Shown in pieces: positions 42,501 through 49,742 of a stretch of 49,742 nt of DNA. The position numbers and the translations under genes were made by a program. Below the pieces are notes generated by a model. The model was not told the DNA's origin, searched no databases, and was given only the letters and a program-made list of their open reading frames with translations. Positions within the stretch are counted from its first letter, which is position 1, and every line of letters starts with the position of its first letter. This DNA comes from Planctomycetota bacterium (GTDB taxonomy: Bacteria > Planctomycetota > UBA1135 > UBA2386): NCBI GenBank assembly GCA_025459175.1, contig JALORC010000044.1, positions 1 through 49,742 on the forward strand, written 5' to 3'.

Positions 42501-43529
42501 ATGCCCGACCGCGAAACCCTGCACGTCGCCGAGTTCCTCGGCGACGGCATCTCGTCCGAACTCTCCACCAGCATCCACCAGGTCGCGGCGGCGCTGCCGA
42601 TCCACGTCGTGTTCCACCCGGTGGACCTGACGCTCGAATCGCGGCGCAAGAACGCGGGTGCCTGCTACGACGCGGCGATGATCGCGATCCGCGAGCACAA
42701 GGTGGCGCTCAAGTATCCGACCGTCACCGAGAAGGAGAGTCCGAACAAGGTGCTGCGCGAGCGCTGCAAGTTCTCGGTGATCCACCGACCGGTGGCGACG
42801 CTGCCGGGCGTGAAGACCCGCCACGACGGCAAGGTCGACCTGCACATCATCCGCATCGCGGTCGGCGGCACCTACGAGGACGCCGGCCGCCGCATCGGCG
42901 ACGACGTCGCGGTGTCGATCCGCGTGATCGAGCGCCGGCCGTCGCGCGAAGCCGCGCTGTACGCGTTCCGACTCGCGCAGCGGCTGTCGAGCGGCGTCTG
43001 CAGTACCAGCAAGCACACGATCCAGCGCGCCACCGACGGCCTGTTCGAGGAGATCGTGCTCGACACAGCACGTGGCTTCCCCGGCGTGCCGCACCACAGC
43101 GAGCTGTTCGACTCGCTGCTCTACAAGCTGATCCTGAAGCCGGAGAACTACCGCGTCATCGTCACGCCGAACGAATACGGCGACTTCCTGTCGGACATGG
43201 CGTGCGGGATGATCGGCAGCCTGGGGCTCGGCGCGAGCGCCAACTACTCGTTCGACGACCGCGGCGACGTGGCGCTGGCGATGTTCGATCCCGCCGGCGG
43301 CACCGCGCCCGACATCGCCGGCAAGGGCGTCTGCAATCCATCGGCGTCGCTGCTCGCGTTCGGCATGCTGCTGAACCACGCCGGCTTCCGGGGCCTCGGC
43401 GCCATGGTCGACGACGCGGTGCGCGGCGCGATCGCGGCCGGCGAGTCGACCCGCGATCTCGGCGGCAAGCTCGACACCAGCGCGTTCACCGCCGCGGTCA
43501 GCCGCCGGCTGGTGCCCGGCGCCCGCTGA
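42501..43529 (+). CDS. Isocitrate/isopropylmalate dehydrogenase family protein
   Basis: A 342-aa beta-decarboxylating dehydrogenase. FLGDGISSE opens the fold. SKHTIQRATDGLF contains the catalytic Lys region, and TPNEYGDFLSDMACGMIGSLG is the metal-binding Asp segment of the family. DPAGGTAPDIAGKG and NPSASLLAFGMLLNHAG match the NAD(P)-binding C-terminal part. The usual R-E-x-T-E motif around the catalytic Tyr is replaced by RIAVGGTYED, so the substrate may not be isocitrate or isopropylmalate. No leuC/D or citrate-cycle genes are nearby. Start: the ATG at 42501. A TAGGAT hexamer lies at 42472-42477, too far upstream for a leaderless start. Confidence 0.85.
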   Translation: MPDRETLHVAEFLGDGISSELSTSIHQVAAALPIHVVFHPVDLTLESRRKNAGACYDAAMIAIREHKVALKYPTVTEKESPNKVLRERCKFSVIHRPVATLPGVKTRHDGKVDLHIIRIAVGGTYEDAGRRIGDDVAVSIRVIERRPSREAALYAFRLAQRLSSGVCSTSKHTIQRATDGLFEEIVLDTARGFPGVPHHSELFDSLLYKLILKPENYRVIVTPNEYGDFLSDMACGMIGSLGLGASANYSFDDRGDVALAMFDPAGGTAPDIAGKGVCNPSASLLAFGMLLNHAGFRGLGAMVDDAVRGAIAAGESTRDLGGKLDTSAFTAAVSRRLVPGAR

Positions 43530-43568
43530 ACGGCGGATCGGCGACGACCCGCCCGCGGCCGAGCCGGC

Positions 43569-44051
43569 TCAGACCCGCGGCCGGAACAGCCGGTCGACGT
43601 AGCGACTGGCCTTGTGCTTGTCGGCGACCTTGCGCGTCCAGCGCATCGCCTCGGCGACCGGCACCAGCACCGCGCCGTCGGGAACCGGCAGCCACACCGC
43701 CTGCTCTTCGTGGCTCGCGATCAGCCGATCGAACTCGTCCGTCGAGTCCGCGGCGGCGAGCTTCTCGAGCAGGCGCATGTCGACCAGCGCCGAGCCGGTG
43801 CTGGCGAACTGCCGCACGCGGCCGAGCAGGTCGTCGGTGCTGACCTCGAACAGGTCCGCCAACGAGACGAGGTCTTCCCCGGTGGGAAAGCGACTGCCAC
43901 TCTCCCACCGCGACACCGCGGATTCGTGGCAGCCCAGCCGCTTCGCGACGTGGTCCTGGGTGAAGCCACGCCGCGCCCTGAGCTCGCGCAAGCGAGCGGC
44001 CAGGTGGGTGGCAAGGGGGCGAGGTACTTGCTCTTCGGGTAGTTCCGTCAC
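43569..44051 (-). CDS. XRE-family helix-turn-helix regulator
   Basis: A 160-aa DNA-binding protein. Residues ~15-70 form a Cro/CI-type HTH (LRELRARRGFTQDHVAKRLGCHESAVSRWESGSRFPTGE begins and ends the five-helix unit, quoted here only by its pattern: GFTQ, ESAVSRWE, FPTGEDL). The remaining 90 residues are helical, with EEQAVWLPVPDG, and unrecognised. It is divergent from the sigma-like gene at 44271 and probably regulates it and itself. Start: I chose the GTG at 44051; the ATG at 44141 would add 30 residues with a poorer, less GC-rich coding pattern. It converges on the dehydrogenase gene with 39 bp between. Confidence 0.85.
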   Translation of the reverse strand: MTELPEEQVPRPLATHLAARLRELRARRGFTQDHVAKRLGCHESAVSRWESGSRFPTGEDLVSLADLFEVSTDDLLGRVRQFASTGSALVDMRLLEKLAAADSTDEFDRLIASHEEQAVWLPVPDGAVLVPVAEAMRWTRKVADKHKASRYVDRLFRPRV

Positions 44052-44209
44052 GGGGATGGGGACCTGCGAGGGTCGATGTGCTTTCGGCTCTACGCAGCCG
44101 GTTTGGCAAGTGGCCAGTCGGAGCGGAAGTAGGTGCAGCATGGGGGTTTCCCGGTGCACTGCGCGCATGCTACGCGTCCCATGGCATCGCTGCATGACGA
44201 TCTGGAAAC

Positions 44210-44238
44210 TTGACACTTGGTCACGATGACGGTCTATT
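44210..44238 (+). promoter_or_regulatory. Sigma-70 promoter TTGACA-17-TCTATT
   Basis: A consensus -35 TTGACA (44210-44215) and TCTATT (44233-44238) with 17-bp spacing. Transcription should start near 44245, leaving a leader of about 26 nt that includes the Shine-Dalgarno AGGAG (44259-44263). It is the best vegetative-type promoter in the window. Confidence 0.6.
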
Positions 44239-44270
44239 CGGCACCATCGGACCACAAGAGGAGAACCGCC

Positions 44271-44795
44271 ATGCTCGACAACCCCCATGCCCTGCTCCCG
44301 ATCGCCTTCCAAGCCGCGGCCCGCGTCGTGCGCAGCCGCCTGCTGGCCGAAGAAGCCAGCGAACGAGCCCTGCACCTGCTGACCCTGGCCGTGTTGCAGG
44401 GTGACGCACCGTCCCATCCCAAGGCCTGGTTGCGCTCGGTGGCGCGCCGCTCCGCGTGCGCGCTGCTGCGCTCGGACTGGGCCCGCACCACCACCGCGAC
44501 CGGTCCCGAGATGGACTCCCACCCGGCGCCGTACCGACGCACCGAAAACAGCGGCTGCGACTTCGTCCGCGACTGCCTGCCCCAGCATCTGTCGGGCCGC
44601 CAGGCGGCGGCGCTGACGGCCGCCGTCTCGTGCAACACCACCGCGGCGGCCGCCAAGCGCTGCGGCATGCAACCGCGCGACTTCCGCCGCTCCCTGAGCC
44701 GGATCAGCCGCAAGGCCCGGCGCCTGTTCGCCGACCACGACGTGCGCGACACCTTGGCCGACGACGCCGCGGCCCAGTTCCAGCTCGACGTCTGA
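44271..44795 (+). CDS. Sigma-70-like helical protein
   Basis: A 174-aa protein with the layout of a small ECF sigma factor, but diverged. HPKAWLRSVARRSACALLRSDWAR resembles region 2.3-2.4. After a linker, LSGRQAAALTAAVSCNTTAAAAKRCG and RDFRRSLSRISRKARRLF resemble region 4. Region 2.1-2.2, which binds core polymerase, is weak (ALLPIAFQAAARVVRSRLLAEEA), so it may be a degenerate sigma factor or another DNA-binding protein. Start: the ATG at 44271 has AGGAG with a 7-nt spacer and follows a strong promoter; an earlier in-frame ATG at 44217 lies inside the promoter. It is divergent from the XRE regulator. Confidence 0.7.
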   Translation: MLDNPHALLPIAFQAAARVVRSRLLAEEASERALHLLTLAVLQGDAPSHPKAWLRSVARRSACALLRSDWARTTTATGPEMDSHPAPYRRTENSGCDFVRDCLPQHLSGRQAAALTAAVSCNTTAAAAKRCGMQPRDFRRSLSRISRKARRLFADHDVRDTLADDAAAQFQLDV

Positions 44796-44864
44796 CCGAG
44801 CCGCTGGCAAGTGCCGGCGACAGCGGCGATGGTGGCGCCCCAACTCCACAAGGGCCCCACTCGC

Positions 44865-45686
44865 ATGGCACCGCTTCCCCTGCTGCTGCTCGGCTTCACT
44901 GCCACCGGCGCTGTCCTCTCCTCGCTGACCGGCGTTCCGCAGGATCCGGCTCCCGGCTACCGCGACACCCCGCGGCTCCCCGATGGCTGGCGCGTGCACG
45001 ACGCCGATCGCCCGCGCCCACCGGCCGTGAACCCTGGCCCGGCCGGGGCACCGACGCCGGCGCCGGCCGACGCGATCGTGCTGTTCGACGGCCGCAACCT
45101 CGACGCGTTCCGTGGCAACGACGGGGCGGCGAAGTGGACGGTGGCCGACGGCGCGATGACCGTCAACGGCACCGGCGACATCCAGACCGCCGCGGAGTTC
45201 GGCGACTGCCAGCTGCACGTCGAGTGGGCCTCCCCGGCCGAGGTCAAGTCCGAGTCGCAGGGCCGCGGCAACAGCGGCGTGTTCTTCTTCGGTCGCTACG
45301 AAGTGCAGATCCTCGACTCGTACGAGAACCCGACCTACGCCGATGGCCAGGCCGCGTCGCTGTACGGCCAGAAGCCGCCGCTGGTGAACGTGTGCCGCAA
45401 GCCCGGCGAGTGGCAGAGCTACGACATCCTGTTCCGCGCCCCGCGCTTCGCGGCGGACGGCAGCGTGCAACAACCAGCCCGCGTGACCGTGATCCACAAC
45501 GGCGTCGTCGTGCAGCTCGACGAAGCGCTGCTCGGCGCCACCTCGCACCGCGGCGTGGCCCGCTACGAGGCGCACGGCGAGCGCGGCCCGATCCGGCTGC
45601 AGGACCACGGCAATCCGGTCCGCTTCCGCAACATCTGGCTGCGGCCGCTGCAGCTCGAGCGGCCGGCGGCACCCGCCGCGAAGTGA
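44865..45686 (+). CDS. DUF1080 (3-keto-disaccharide hydrolase-like) exported protein
   Basis: A 273-aa exported protein. The signal peptide (residues 1-20) is followed by a Pro-rich spacer, then the DUF1080 domain (~70-265), a concanavalin-like beta sandwich: VLFDGRNLDAFRG, WTVADGAMTV, LHVEWASP, GNSGVFFFGRYEVQILDSYEN, GEWQSYDILFRAPRF, GPIRLQDHGNPVRFRNIWLRPL. This domain is strongly expanded in Planctomycetes, and some members hydrolyse 3-keto-glycosides. Start: the ATG at 44865; ATGs at 44811 and 44829 add non-signal residues. Its TGA stop abuts the stop of the next, convergent gene with no base between. Confidence 0.9.
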   Translation: MAPLPLLLLGFTATGAVLSSLTGVPQDPAPGYRDTPRLPDGWRVHDADRPRPPAVNPGPAGAPTPAPADAIVLFDGRNLDAFRGNDGAAKWTVADGAMTVNGTGDIQTAAEFGDCQLHVEWASPAEVKSESQGRGNSGVFFFGRYEVQILDSYENPTYADGQAASLYGQKPPLVNVCRKPGEWQSYDILFRAPRFAADGSVQQPARVTVIHNGVVVQLDEALLGATSHRGVARYEAHGERGPIRLQDHGNPVRFRNIWLRPLQLERPAAPAAK

Positions 45687-47477
45687 TCAGCGCACGCCGG
45701 CGTACTTGAAGAGAACCGCGTGGTCGCACAATTCGGCGTTGCCGGTCCCGGTCAGCCGGGTGACGGTGGCACCGTCCCAGACGAACAGGTCGGCGTTGGT
45801 GTTGCCGCTCGCACTGCGCGTGAACAGCACGGTGCCGTCCGCGGTGCGCGCCTGGAAGGTGTCGTCGCCGGTCTCGTTGCTGATGACCACCGCCGCATCG
45901 GCCGAGTCGTCGAACATCTCCAGGTCGGTCTGCGCACTGACGGTGCGCGTGAACACGTAGTCGCCGGCTGCCAGACCTTCGCCGCGATAGAACAGGCCCG
46001 TGCCGGTGATGTCGGTGCCCCAGTTGGCGACATCGGCGTTGAACTTGCCGATCCGCGTACCGGCCTGGTTCTGCGTCACGACGTCCCCGTTCGGCAGCAC
46101 GAAGATGCTCGCCGAGGCATTGCCGCCGGCGGCCCAGCTGACCGTCACCGGGCTCGCCACCAGCGACACCGCGATGATGTTGGTCGCCGTGCCGCTCGGC
46201 AGCAGGAACACCCAGTCGCGCACGCCGTCGTTGGTGACCCCGACCACCTGCGAGATGTCGCTGTTGTCGCGGACCGTGCCGGTCAAGCCGCTGTCGAGGT
46301 CGCGGAAGAAGACGTCCTGCTCGCTGCCGCTGACGACCTGGTGGTAGACGAGTTCGTTGCCGGCGCCGAGCAGGTCGTAGGCATACACACCGCCGCTGGC
46401 GACGGTCGTGGTCTGGCCGTTGGCCGCGTTCCAAGCGAACAGATCGGTGTCGCCGCCGTTCTGGGCGCTGAACACGACCTGGTCGAGCGTGCCGCAGACG
46501 TGGAACACCTTGTTGCGGGTCGGCAGCCCACTGACCTCGGTGCCGAGTTCGACCAGACCGGCGCTGGTGCGATAGCAGAACAGGTCCGCCTCACCACCGG
46601 TGCCGAGTCGCGTGAACACCACGCCGCCGGACGGCACCGCCGCCTGGATCTGCTCGTCGGTGGCAGCCGTGCCGACCGCGAACACCTCGTCCTCGGTCGG
46701 ATCGTAGGCATAGATGTCGGCCTGGCCGTTCACGCCGACCTCGAAGAACACGATGCCGTCGCTGTCGACGACCACCGTCAGGCTCCCCAGCAGGTCCTGC
46801 GCGACGTCGCGCGTGAAGCCCGTGCTCGGGTTGTAGTAGAACAACCGCATGTCGTTGCCGCTGCCGGTCGTGAACAGCAGCTTGCCGTCCGCCGTGGTGG
46901 CGCGATAGATCACGTCGCCGGTGGCGGTCTCGACGACCCGCGTGTTCTGCCGCGTCAGCGGATCGAACACCCACAGCTGGAGCGGCGCACTGCCTAGCTG
47001 GTAGACGAGGCGCCCGTCGCCGAGCCCGTCGACCAGCGTCGGAGAGGAGGCGGCGCTCGCCACGCGCACGAACGCCTCGGTGCGCGAGTCGAGCAACAGC
47101 AGGCCGTCGTTGTCCTCGCGGACGACCACGAAGTTGCCCTGCGTCACCCGGACCGGGAACGAGGCCGCCGTGGTCTTGCTGCCGTCGGAGACCGTGAAGG
47201 CGACCGTGTAGTCGCCCATGGTCGCGAACGTGTTCGAGTAGATGCTGCCCGCGAAGGAGCCACCGCCGTCGGTCACCGCGTAGGTCAGCGGCGAACCCTC
47301 GCGATCGCTGACGTAACCGCCGAGGTCGAACGTGAACTCGCCGGCGCCGGTGGTCGACTGCAGCGGCACTTCGTCGACGCGTGGGGAAGCGTTGCTGACG
47401 TTGCTGCCGCCACAGGCGGTGAAGGTCAGGGCCACTGCAGCGAGCAGCTGCGGGTAGAGCGTCGAACGATGAACCAT
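45687..47477 (-). CDS. Lipoprotein with Ig-like and beta-propeller domains
   Basis: A 596-aa putative lipoprotein. The lipobox LTFTAC lies at residues 17-22, with Cys22 as the lipidation site. An Ig/cadherin-like domain (~40-110, FTFDLGGYVSDREGSPLTYAV, YTVAFTVSDGS) is followed by a TolB/DPP4-like propeller of many blades with the pattern GxxVFFxxxxNGxxDxYxYD (for example VVFSAQNGGDTDLFAWN, VLFTRSASGNTNADLFVWD). These are usually extracytoplasmic binding platforms. Shine-Dalgarno AGGAGAGG (47485-47492) precedes the ATG at 47477. Its TCA (reverse TGA) begins immediately after the TGA of the DUF1080 gene. Confidence 0.85.
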   Translation of the reverse strand: MVHRSTLYPQLLAAVALTFTACGGSNVSNASPRVDEVPLQSTTGAGEFTFDLGGYVSDREGSPLTYAVTDGGGSFAGSIYSNTFATMGDYTVAFTVSDGSKTTAASFPVRVTQGNFVVVREDNDGLLLLDSRTEAFVRVASAASSPTLVDGLGDGRLVYQLGSAPLQLWVFDPLTRQNTRVVETATGDVIYRATTADGKLLFTTGSGNDMRLFYYNPSTGFTRDVAQDLLGSLTVVVDSDGIVFFEVGVNGQADIYAYDPTEDEVFAVGTAATDEQIQAAVPSGGVVFTRLGTGGEADLFCYRTSAGLVELGTEVSGLPTRNKVFHVCGTLDQVVFSAQNGGDTDLFAWNAANGQTTTVASGGVYAYDLLGAGNELVYHQVVSGSEQDVFFRDLDSGLTGTVRDNSDISQVVGVTNDGVRDWVFLLPSGTATNIIAVSLVASPVTVSWAAGGNASASIFVLPNGDVVTQNQAGTRIGKFNADVANWGTDITGTGLFYRGEGLAAGDYVFTRTVSAQTDLEMFDDSADAAVVISNETGDDTFQARTADGTVLFTRSASGNTNADLFVWDGATVTRLTGTGNAELCDHAVLFKYAGVR

Positions 47478-47601
47478 GGGTGTGCCTCTCCTGATGCGGT
47501 GCGAAATGCGGATTCCGTCCCGGCAATCGGCGCGCTCCCCCCGCCGGACTGAGCCCTGCGAGCTGCCCGCGATGGCACCGGCGCTCCGCGCCGGTCCGAG
47601 C

Positions 47602-48258
47602 TCAGCCCGGCAACTCGAGCCGCCCACTCGCGAGCCAGCGATGCACGCGCTGCAGTTCGGCGAAGTCCGGCCGGTGCACGTGCATCGGCACCCGCTGCAG
47701 GCAGGCGTCGTCGCGACCGAACGGCGGCGGTGGCTCGGCCGCGAGCAGGTCGGCGAACGCCCGCACCGGCACCGACACGAACAGCCGCTCCGGGGCCCCG
47801 AACTGCTCGTACCAGGTCCGCAGCCGCTGGTTGGTCTCGACCAGCAGGCGCTTCCAGTTCTGCAGCCGCAGCCGCGACCCGTAGCGCGACTTGCCGCGCG
47901 TCTTGCTGTGCAACGGCTGGGCGCGACCGGAACCGCGCACCACGTAGCGCCGCACCGCCTTGTGCTGCACCAGCTCGTCGCCGTCCCACCAGCCGATCGC
48001 CATCGCCCCGGCCTGCAGCAACAGCAGCAGCTGGCGTTCGGACGGCCCCGGCAGCCGAGCAGCGTAGGCCGCGACCGACTCGCCGGGCTGTACGCGCGGC
48101 GCCGTCAGCGGCACCCGCAACCGCGCGCCCGGCTCGCCCTGGAACACCAACCCGCGCCGATCCGCGCGCGCCTGCGGCCACCGGCAGGCGAACGCCTCCA
48201 GCTGCTCCGCCAGGTCGGCTCGTGGAAAGCGGATCACCCGCGGGCGCGGTGTCGACAT
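47602..48258 (-). CDS. Vms1-like VLRF1 release-factor domain protein
   Basis: A 218-aa protein. The central part (~85-150) fits the VLRF1 domain of Vms1/ANKZF1 and its bacterial relatives: MAIGWWDGDELVQHKAVRRY, then VVRGSGRAQPLHSKTRG and SRYGSRLRLQNWKRLL, followed by WYEQF and RLFVSVP. In the eukaryotic proteins an HKxxxRY...GGxQ segment contains the Gln needed to release nascent chains from stalled large ribosomal subunits; here the matching Gln is in GRAQ. The role is probably ribosome rescue or peptidyl-tRNA hydrolysis (inference from family). No zinc finger or ankyrin part is attached. TATGCT lies 8 nt before the ATG. It is divergent from the GT4 gene. Confidence 0.68.
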   Translation of the reverse strand: MSTPRPRVIRFPRADLAEQLEAFACRWPQARADRRGLVFQGEPGARLRVPLTAPRVQPGESVAAYAARLPGPSERQLLLLLQAGAMAIGWWDGDELVQHKAVRRYVVRGSGRAQPLHSKTRGKSRYGSRLRLQNWKRLLVETNQRLRTWYEQFGAPERLFVSVPVRAFADLLAAEPPPPFGRDDACLQRVPMHVHRPDFAELQRVHRWLASGRLELPG

Positions 48259-48266
48259 CGGCCGCC

Positions 48267-48272
48267 AGCATA
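48267..48272 (-). promoter_or_regulatory. Putative -10 hexamer TATGCT
   Basis: Minus-strand GCTATGCT context, 8 nt before the ATG at 48258. It forms a divergent pair with the TAGGCT at 48312. Confidence 0.35.
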
Positions 48273-48311
48273 GCGCCGCAGCCGAAGCCTCGATCCGTGC
48301 GCACCAGCGAG

Positions 48312-48317
48312 TAGGCT
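48312..48317 (+). promoter_or_regulatory. Putative -10 hexamer TAGGCT
   Basis: Nine nucleotides before the TTG start at 48327. It supports that unusual start codon, because the transcript would begin only a few bases before it. Confidence 0.35.
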
Positions 48318-48326
48318 CACGGCACG

Positions 48327-49658
48327 TTGCGCCTCACGTTCGTCGTCCACCAGTTCCCGCCGCGCTACTTCACCGGCACCGAGACCTATGCGCTCGCTGT
48401 CGGTCGCGAGCTGCTGCGGCGCGGCCACGACGTCGACGTGTTCACGCTCGATCCGTCGTTCGCGGAGGCCACCGGGCCGTGGCGGGAGTCGCGCGAGGTC
48501 GTCGACGGTCTGCCCGTCCGACGCATCAACTTCTGGATGAACCTCGGCCGCGACTGGGGCCGGATGGAGTATCGCCACCCGCTGATGGCGAGCACGTTCG
48601 CGGCGCACCTGCGCGAACGGGGCACCGAGGTCGTGCACAGCTTCCACCTGCGCCACGTCGGCGCCGACCTGATCGACGAGGTCAAGCTCCAGCAGCGCGG
48701 CCTCGTGGTGTCGCTGACCGACTTCTGGTTTCTGTGCCCGCGCGTGATCATGATGCGCAGCGACGGCACCGCGTGCGACGGGCCACCCGATGGCGGCCGC
48801 GGTTGCCTGCCGTGCCACGCGCCGGAACTCGCACAGCAGCTGGCGGCGCATCCGGCGGGCGCCGAGATCGTGGCGATGCAGGCTGCGGCGCCCGCGCGCA
48901 GCCAGCCGGGCTGGGATCTCGCCAGCCGCGCCGCGTCGTTGCTCGACCGCCCGGCCTACCTGCGCGAACGCCTGCTGGCCGCCGACGCGATCGTCGCCCC
49001 GACCCGGTTCCTGCAGTCGGTGTTCGAACACAACGGCGTGCCCGCGGGCCGCATCCGCTGCCACGGCTACGGCATCGACACGCACGGCCTCGCCGCCGGC
49101 GCGGCGGCGGCGCGACCGCCGCAGCGGCCGCTGACGTTCGGGTTCCTCGGTTCGTTCGCCCCGCACAAGGCGCCGCACGTGTTGGTCGAGGCGATGGCGC
49201 GGGTGCACGGCGACTGCCGCGCGCTGCTGCGCGGCCGCGCCAGCGACTTCCCCGACTACTCGGCGCCGCTGCTGACGGCGGCGGCGAAGGACCCGCGCAT
49301 CACCGTGCTGCCGCCGTACGACCGGCGCGAACTGGCGGCAGTGCTCGGCAGCATCGACGTGCTGGTGGTGCCGAGCACGTGGCACGAGAACGCGCCGTTC
49401 GTCGTGCTCGAGGCGCGCGCCGCCGGCCTGCCGGTGCTGGCGAGCCGCTTCGGCGGCCTGCAGGAGGTCGTGCAGGATGGCGTCGATGGCGAACTGTTCG
49501 CGGCGGGCGACAGCGCGGACCTGGCGCAGCGGATGCAGCGCCTGCTCGACGAGCCTGGGCGACTGCAGCGATATCGCGCCGCCGTGCAACCACCGAAGAC
49601 GCTGGCGCAGGCCGTCGACGAGTTCGAAGCGAACTACCGCGAGGTCGCGCGGCGATGA
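48327..49658 (+). CDS. GT4-family glycosyltransferase
   Basis: A 443-aa GT-B fold enzyme that probably builds a surface or lipid-linked glycan. The N-terminal acceptor domain starts VVHQFPPRYFTGTETYA and has RRGHDVDVFT. A Cys-containing insertion (FLCPRVIMM, GCLPCHAPE) is seen in a subset of GT4 enzymes. The C-terminal nucleotide-sugar domain shows GFLGSFAPHKAPHVLVEA, LPPYDRRELAAVLGSIDVLVVPS and ENAPFVVLEARAAGLPVLAS with the Glu of the E-x7-E motif, then LQEVVQDGVDGELF. Start: TTG at 48327 is the only start that keeps the first beta strand. It overlaps the next gene by ATGA. Confidence 0.93.
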   Translation: MRLTFVVHQFPPRYFTGTETYALAVGRELLRRGHDVDVFTLDPSFAEATGPWRESREVVDGLPVRRINFWMNLGRDWGRMEYRHPLMASTFAAHLRERGTEVVHSFHLRHVGADLIDEVKLQQRGLVVSLTDFWFLCPRVIMMRSDGTACDGPPDGGRGCLPCHAPELAQQLAAHPAGAEIVAMQAAAPARSQPGWDLASRAASLLDRPAYLRERLLAADAIVAPTRFLQSVFEHNGVPAGRIRCHGYGIDTHGLAAGAAAARPPQRPLTFGFLGSFAPHKAPHVLVEAMARVHGDCRALLRGRASDFPDYSAPLLTAAAKDPRITVLPPYDRRELAAVLGSIDVLVVPSTWHENAPFVVLEARAAGLPVLASRFGGLQEVVQDGVDGELFAAGDSADLAQRMQRLLDEPGRLQRYRAAVQPPKTLAQAVDEFEANYREVARR

Positions 49659-49742
49659 TCGAACGCACCGTCGTGTGGCAAGGCTGGCCCCACGCACCGG
49701 CACCATTGCCGGCATTCAAGCGCCTGCTGCGCGCGAGCGTCG
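49655..49742 (+). CDS. Partial gene at window edge, coupled to the GT4 gene
   Basis: The ATG at 49655 overlaps the GT4 stop as ATGA, and the frame stays open to the end of the window (29 codons, beginning MIERTVVWQGWP). The overlap indicates translational coupling, so the product probably works in the same glycan pathway. Too little sequence is present to name a family. Confidence 0.6.
   Translation, partial: MIERTVVWQGWPHAPAPLPAFKRLLRASV

Overview
High-GC bacterial DNA, about 70 % GC by eye. The gene content points to Planctomycetota: a DUF1592-type planctomycete cytochrome, a PVC-type haem-binding CxxCH protein, a Sig-70_X6-like ECF sigma factor beside a TPR Ser/Thr kinase, a DUF1080 protein, a VCBS/FG-GAP protein, and four secreted proteins sharing one lineage-style C-terminal domain. 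The closest match I can suggest is the Poly30/Pla163/UBA1135-type lineages. That is inference from gene families; no rRNA or other marker gene is present. I see no tRNA, rRNA, CRISPR array, phage or insertion sequence.

Layout. 0-1.5 kb: a 109-bp tandem repeat array, then a DUF4143 AAA ATPase. 1.6-8.8 kb: a secreted beta-propeller-like repeat protein, a divergent ECF sigma factor/TPR Ser/Thr kinase pair, and a hydrolase-subtilase fusion. 8.9-16 kb: a row of exported proteins (ChaN-like, LamG-metallophosphatase, VCBS repeat, and a protein with the shared C-terminal domain). 16-18.6 kb: an ECF sigma factor fused through a membrane helix to extracytoplasmic carboxypeptidase-regulatory-like repeats. 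18.6-27.2 kb: WD40-like protein, CPBP protease, AbgT transporter, PVC-type cytochrome, RecQ. 27.3-38 kb: more exported proteins, an eight-haem cytochrome and the DUF1592 cytochrome. 38.1-39.8 kb: a histidine kinase/response regulator operon. 39.9-49.7 kb: a Met-rich secreted protein, a GT22-like membrane glycosyltransferase, an isocitrate/isopropylmalate dehydrogenase-family enzyme, an XRE regulator divergent from a sigma-like protein, a DUF1080 protein, a propeller lipoprotein, a Vms1-like (VLRF1) release factor, a GT4 glycosyltransferase and the start of a further gene.

Most genes look like single transcription units. The exceptions are the two-component pair (ATGA overlap, perhaps with the gene before it) and the GT4 gene with its downstream partner (ATGA overlap). 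Few genes have a Shine-Dalgarno sequence. Many instead have a TAnnnT hexamer 6-12 nt before the start codon, which suggests leaderless or near-leaderless mRNAs. Seven convergent gene pairs end 0-39 bp apart without a visible intrinsic terminator.

The most interesting site is at 13379-13412. A VCBS-repeat gene is interrupted by one in-frame TGA, directly followed by a Cys codon and then by a perfect 7-bp hairpin with a 5-nt loop at the spacing expected of a bacterial SECIS element. The upstream arm is built from codons that are uncommon in this gene. I propose an exported selenoprotein carrying an adjacent Sec-Cys pair.
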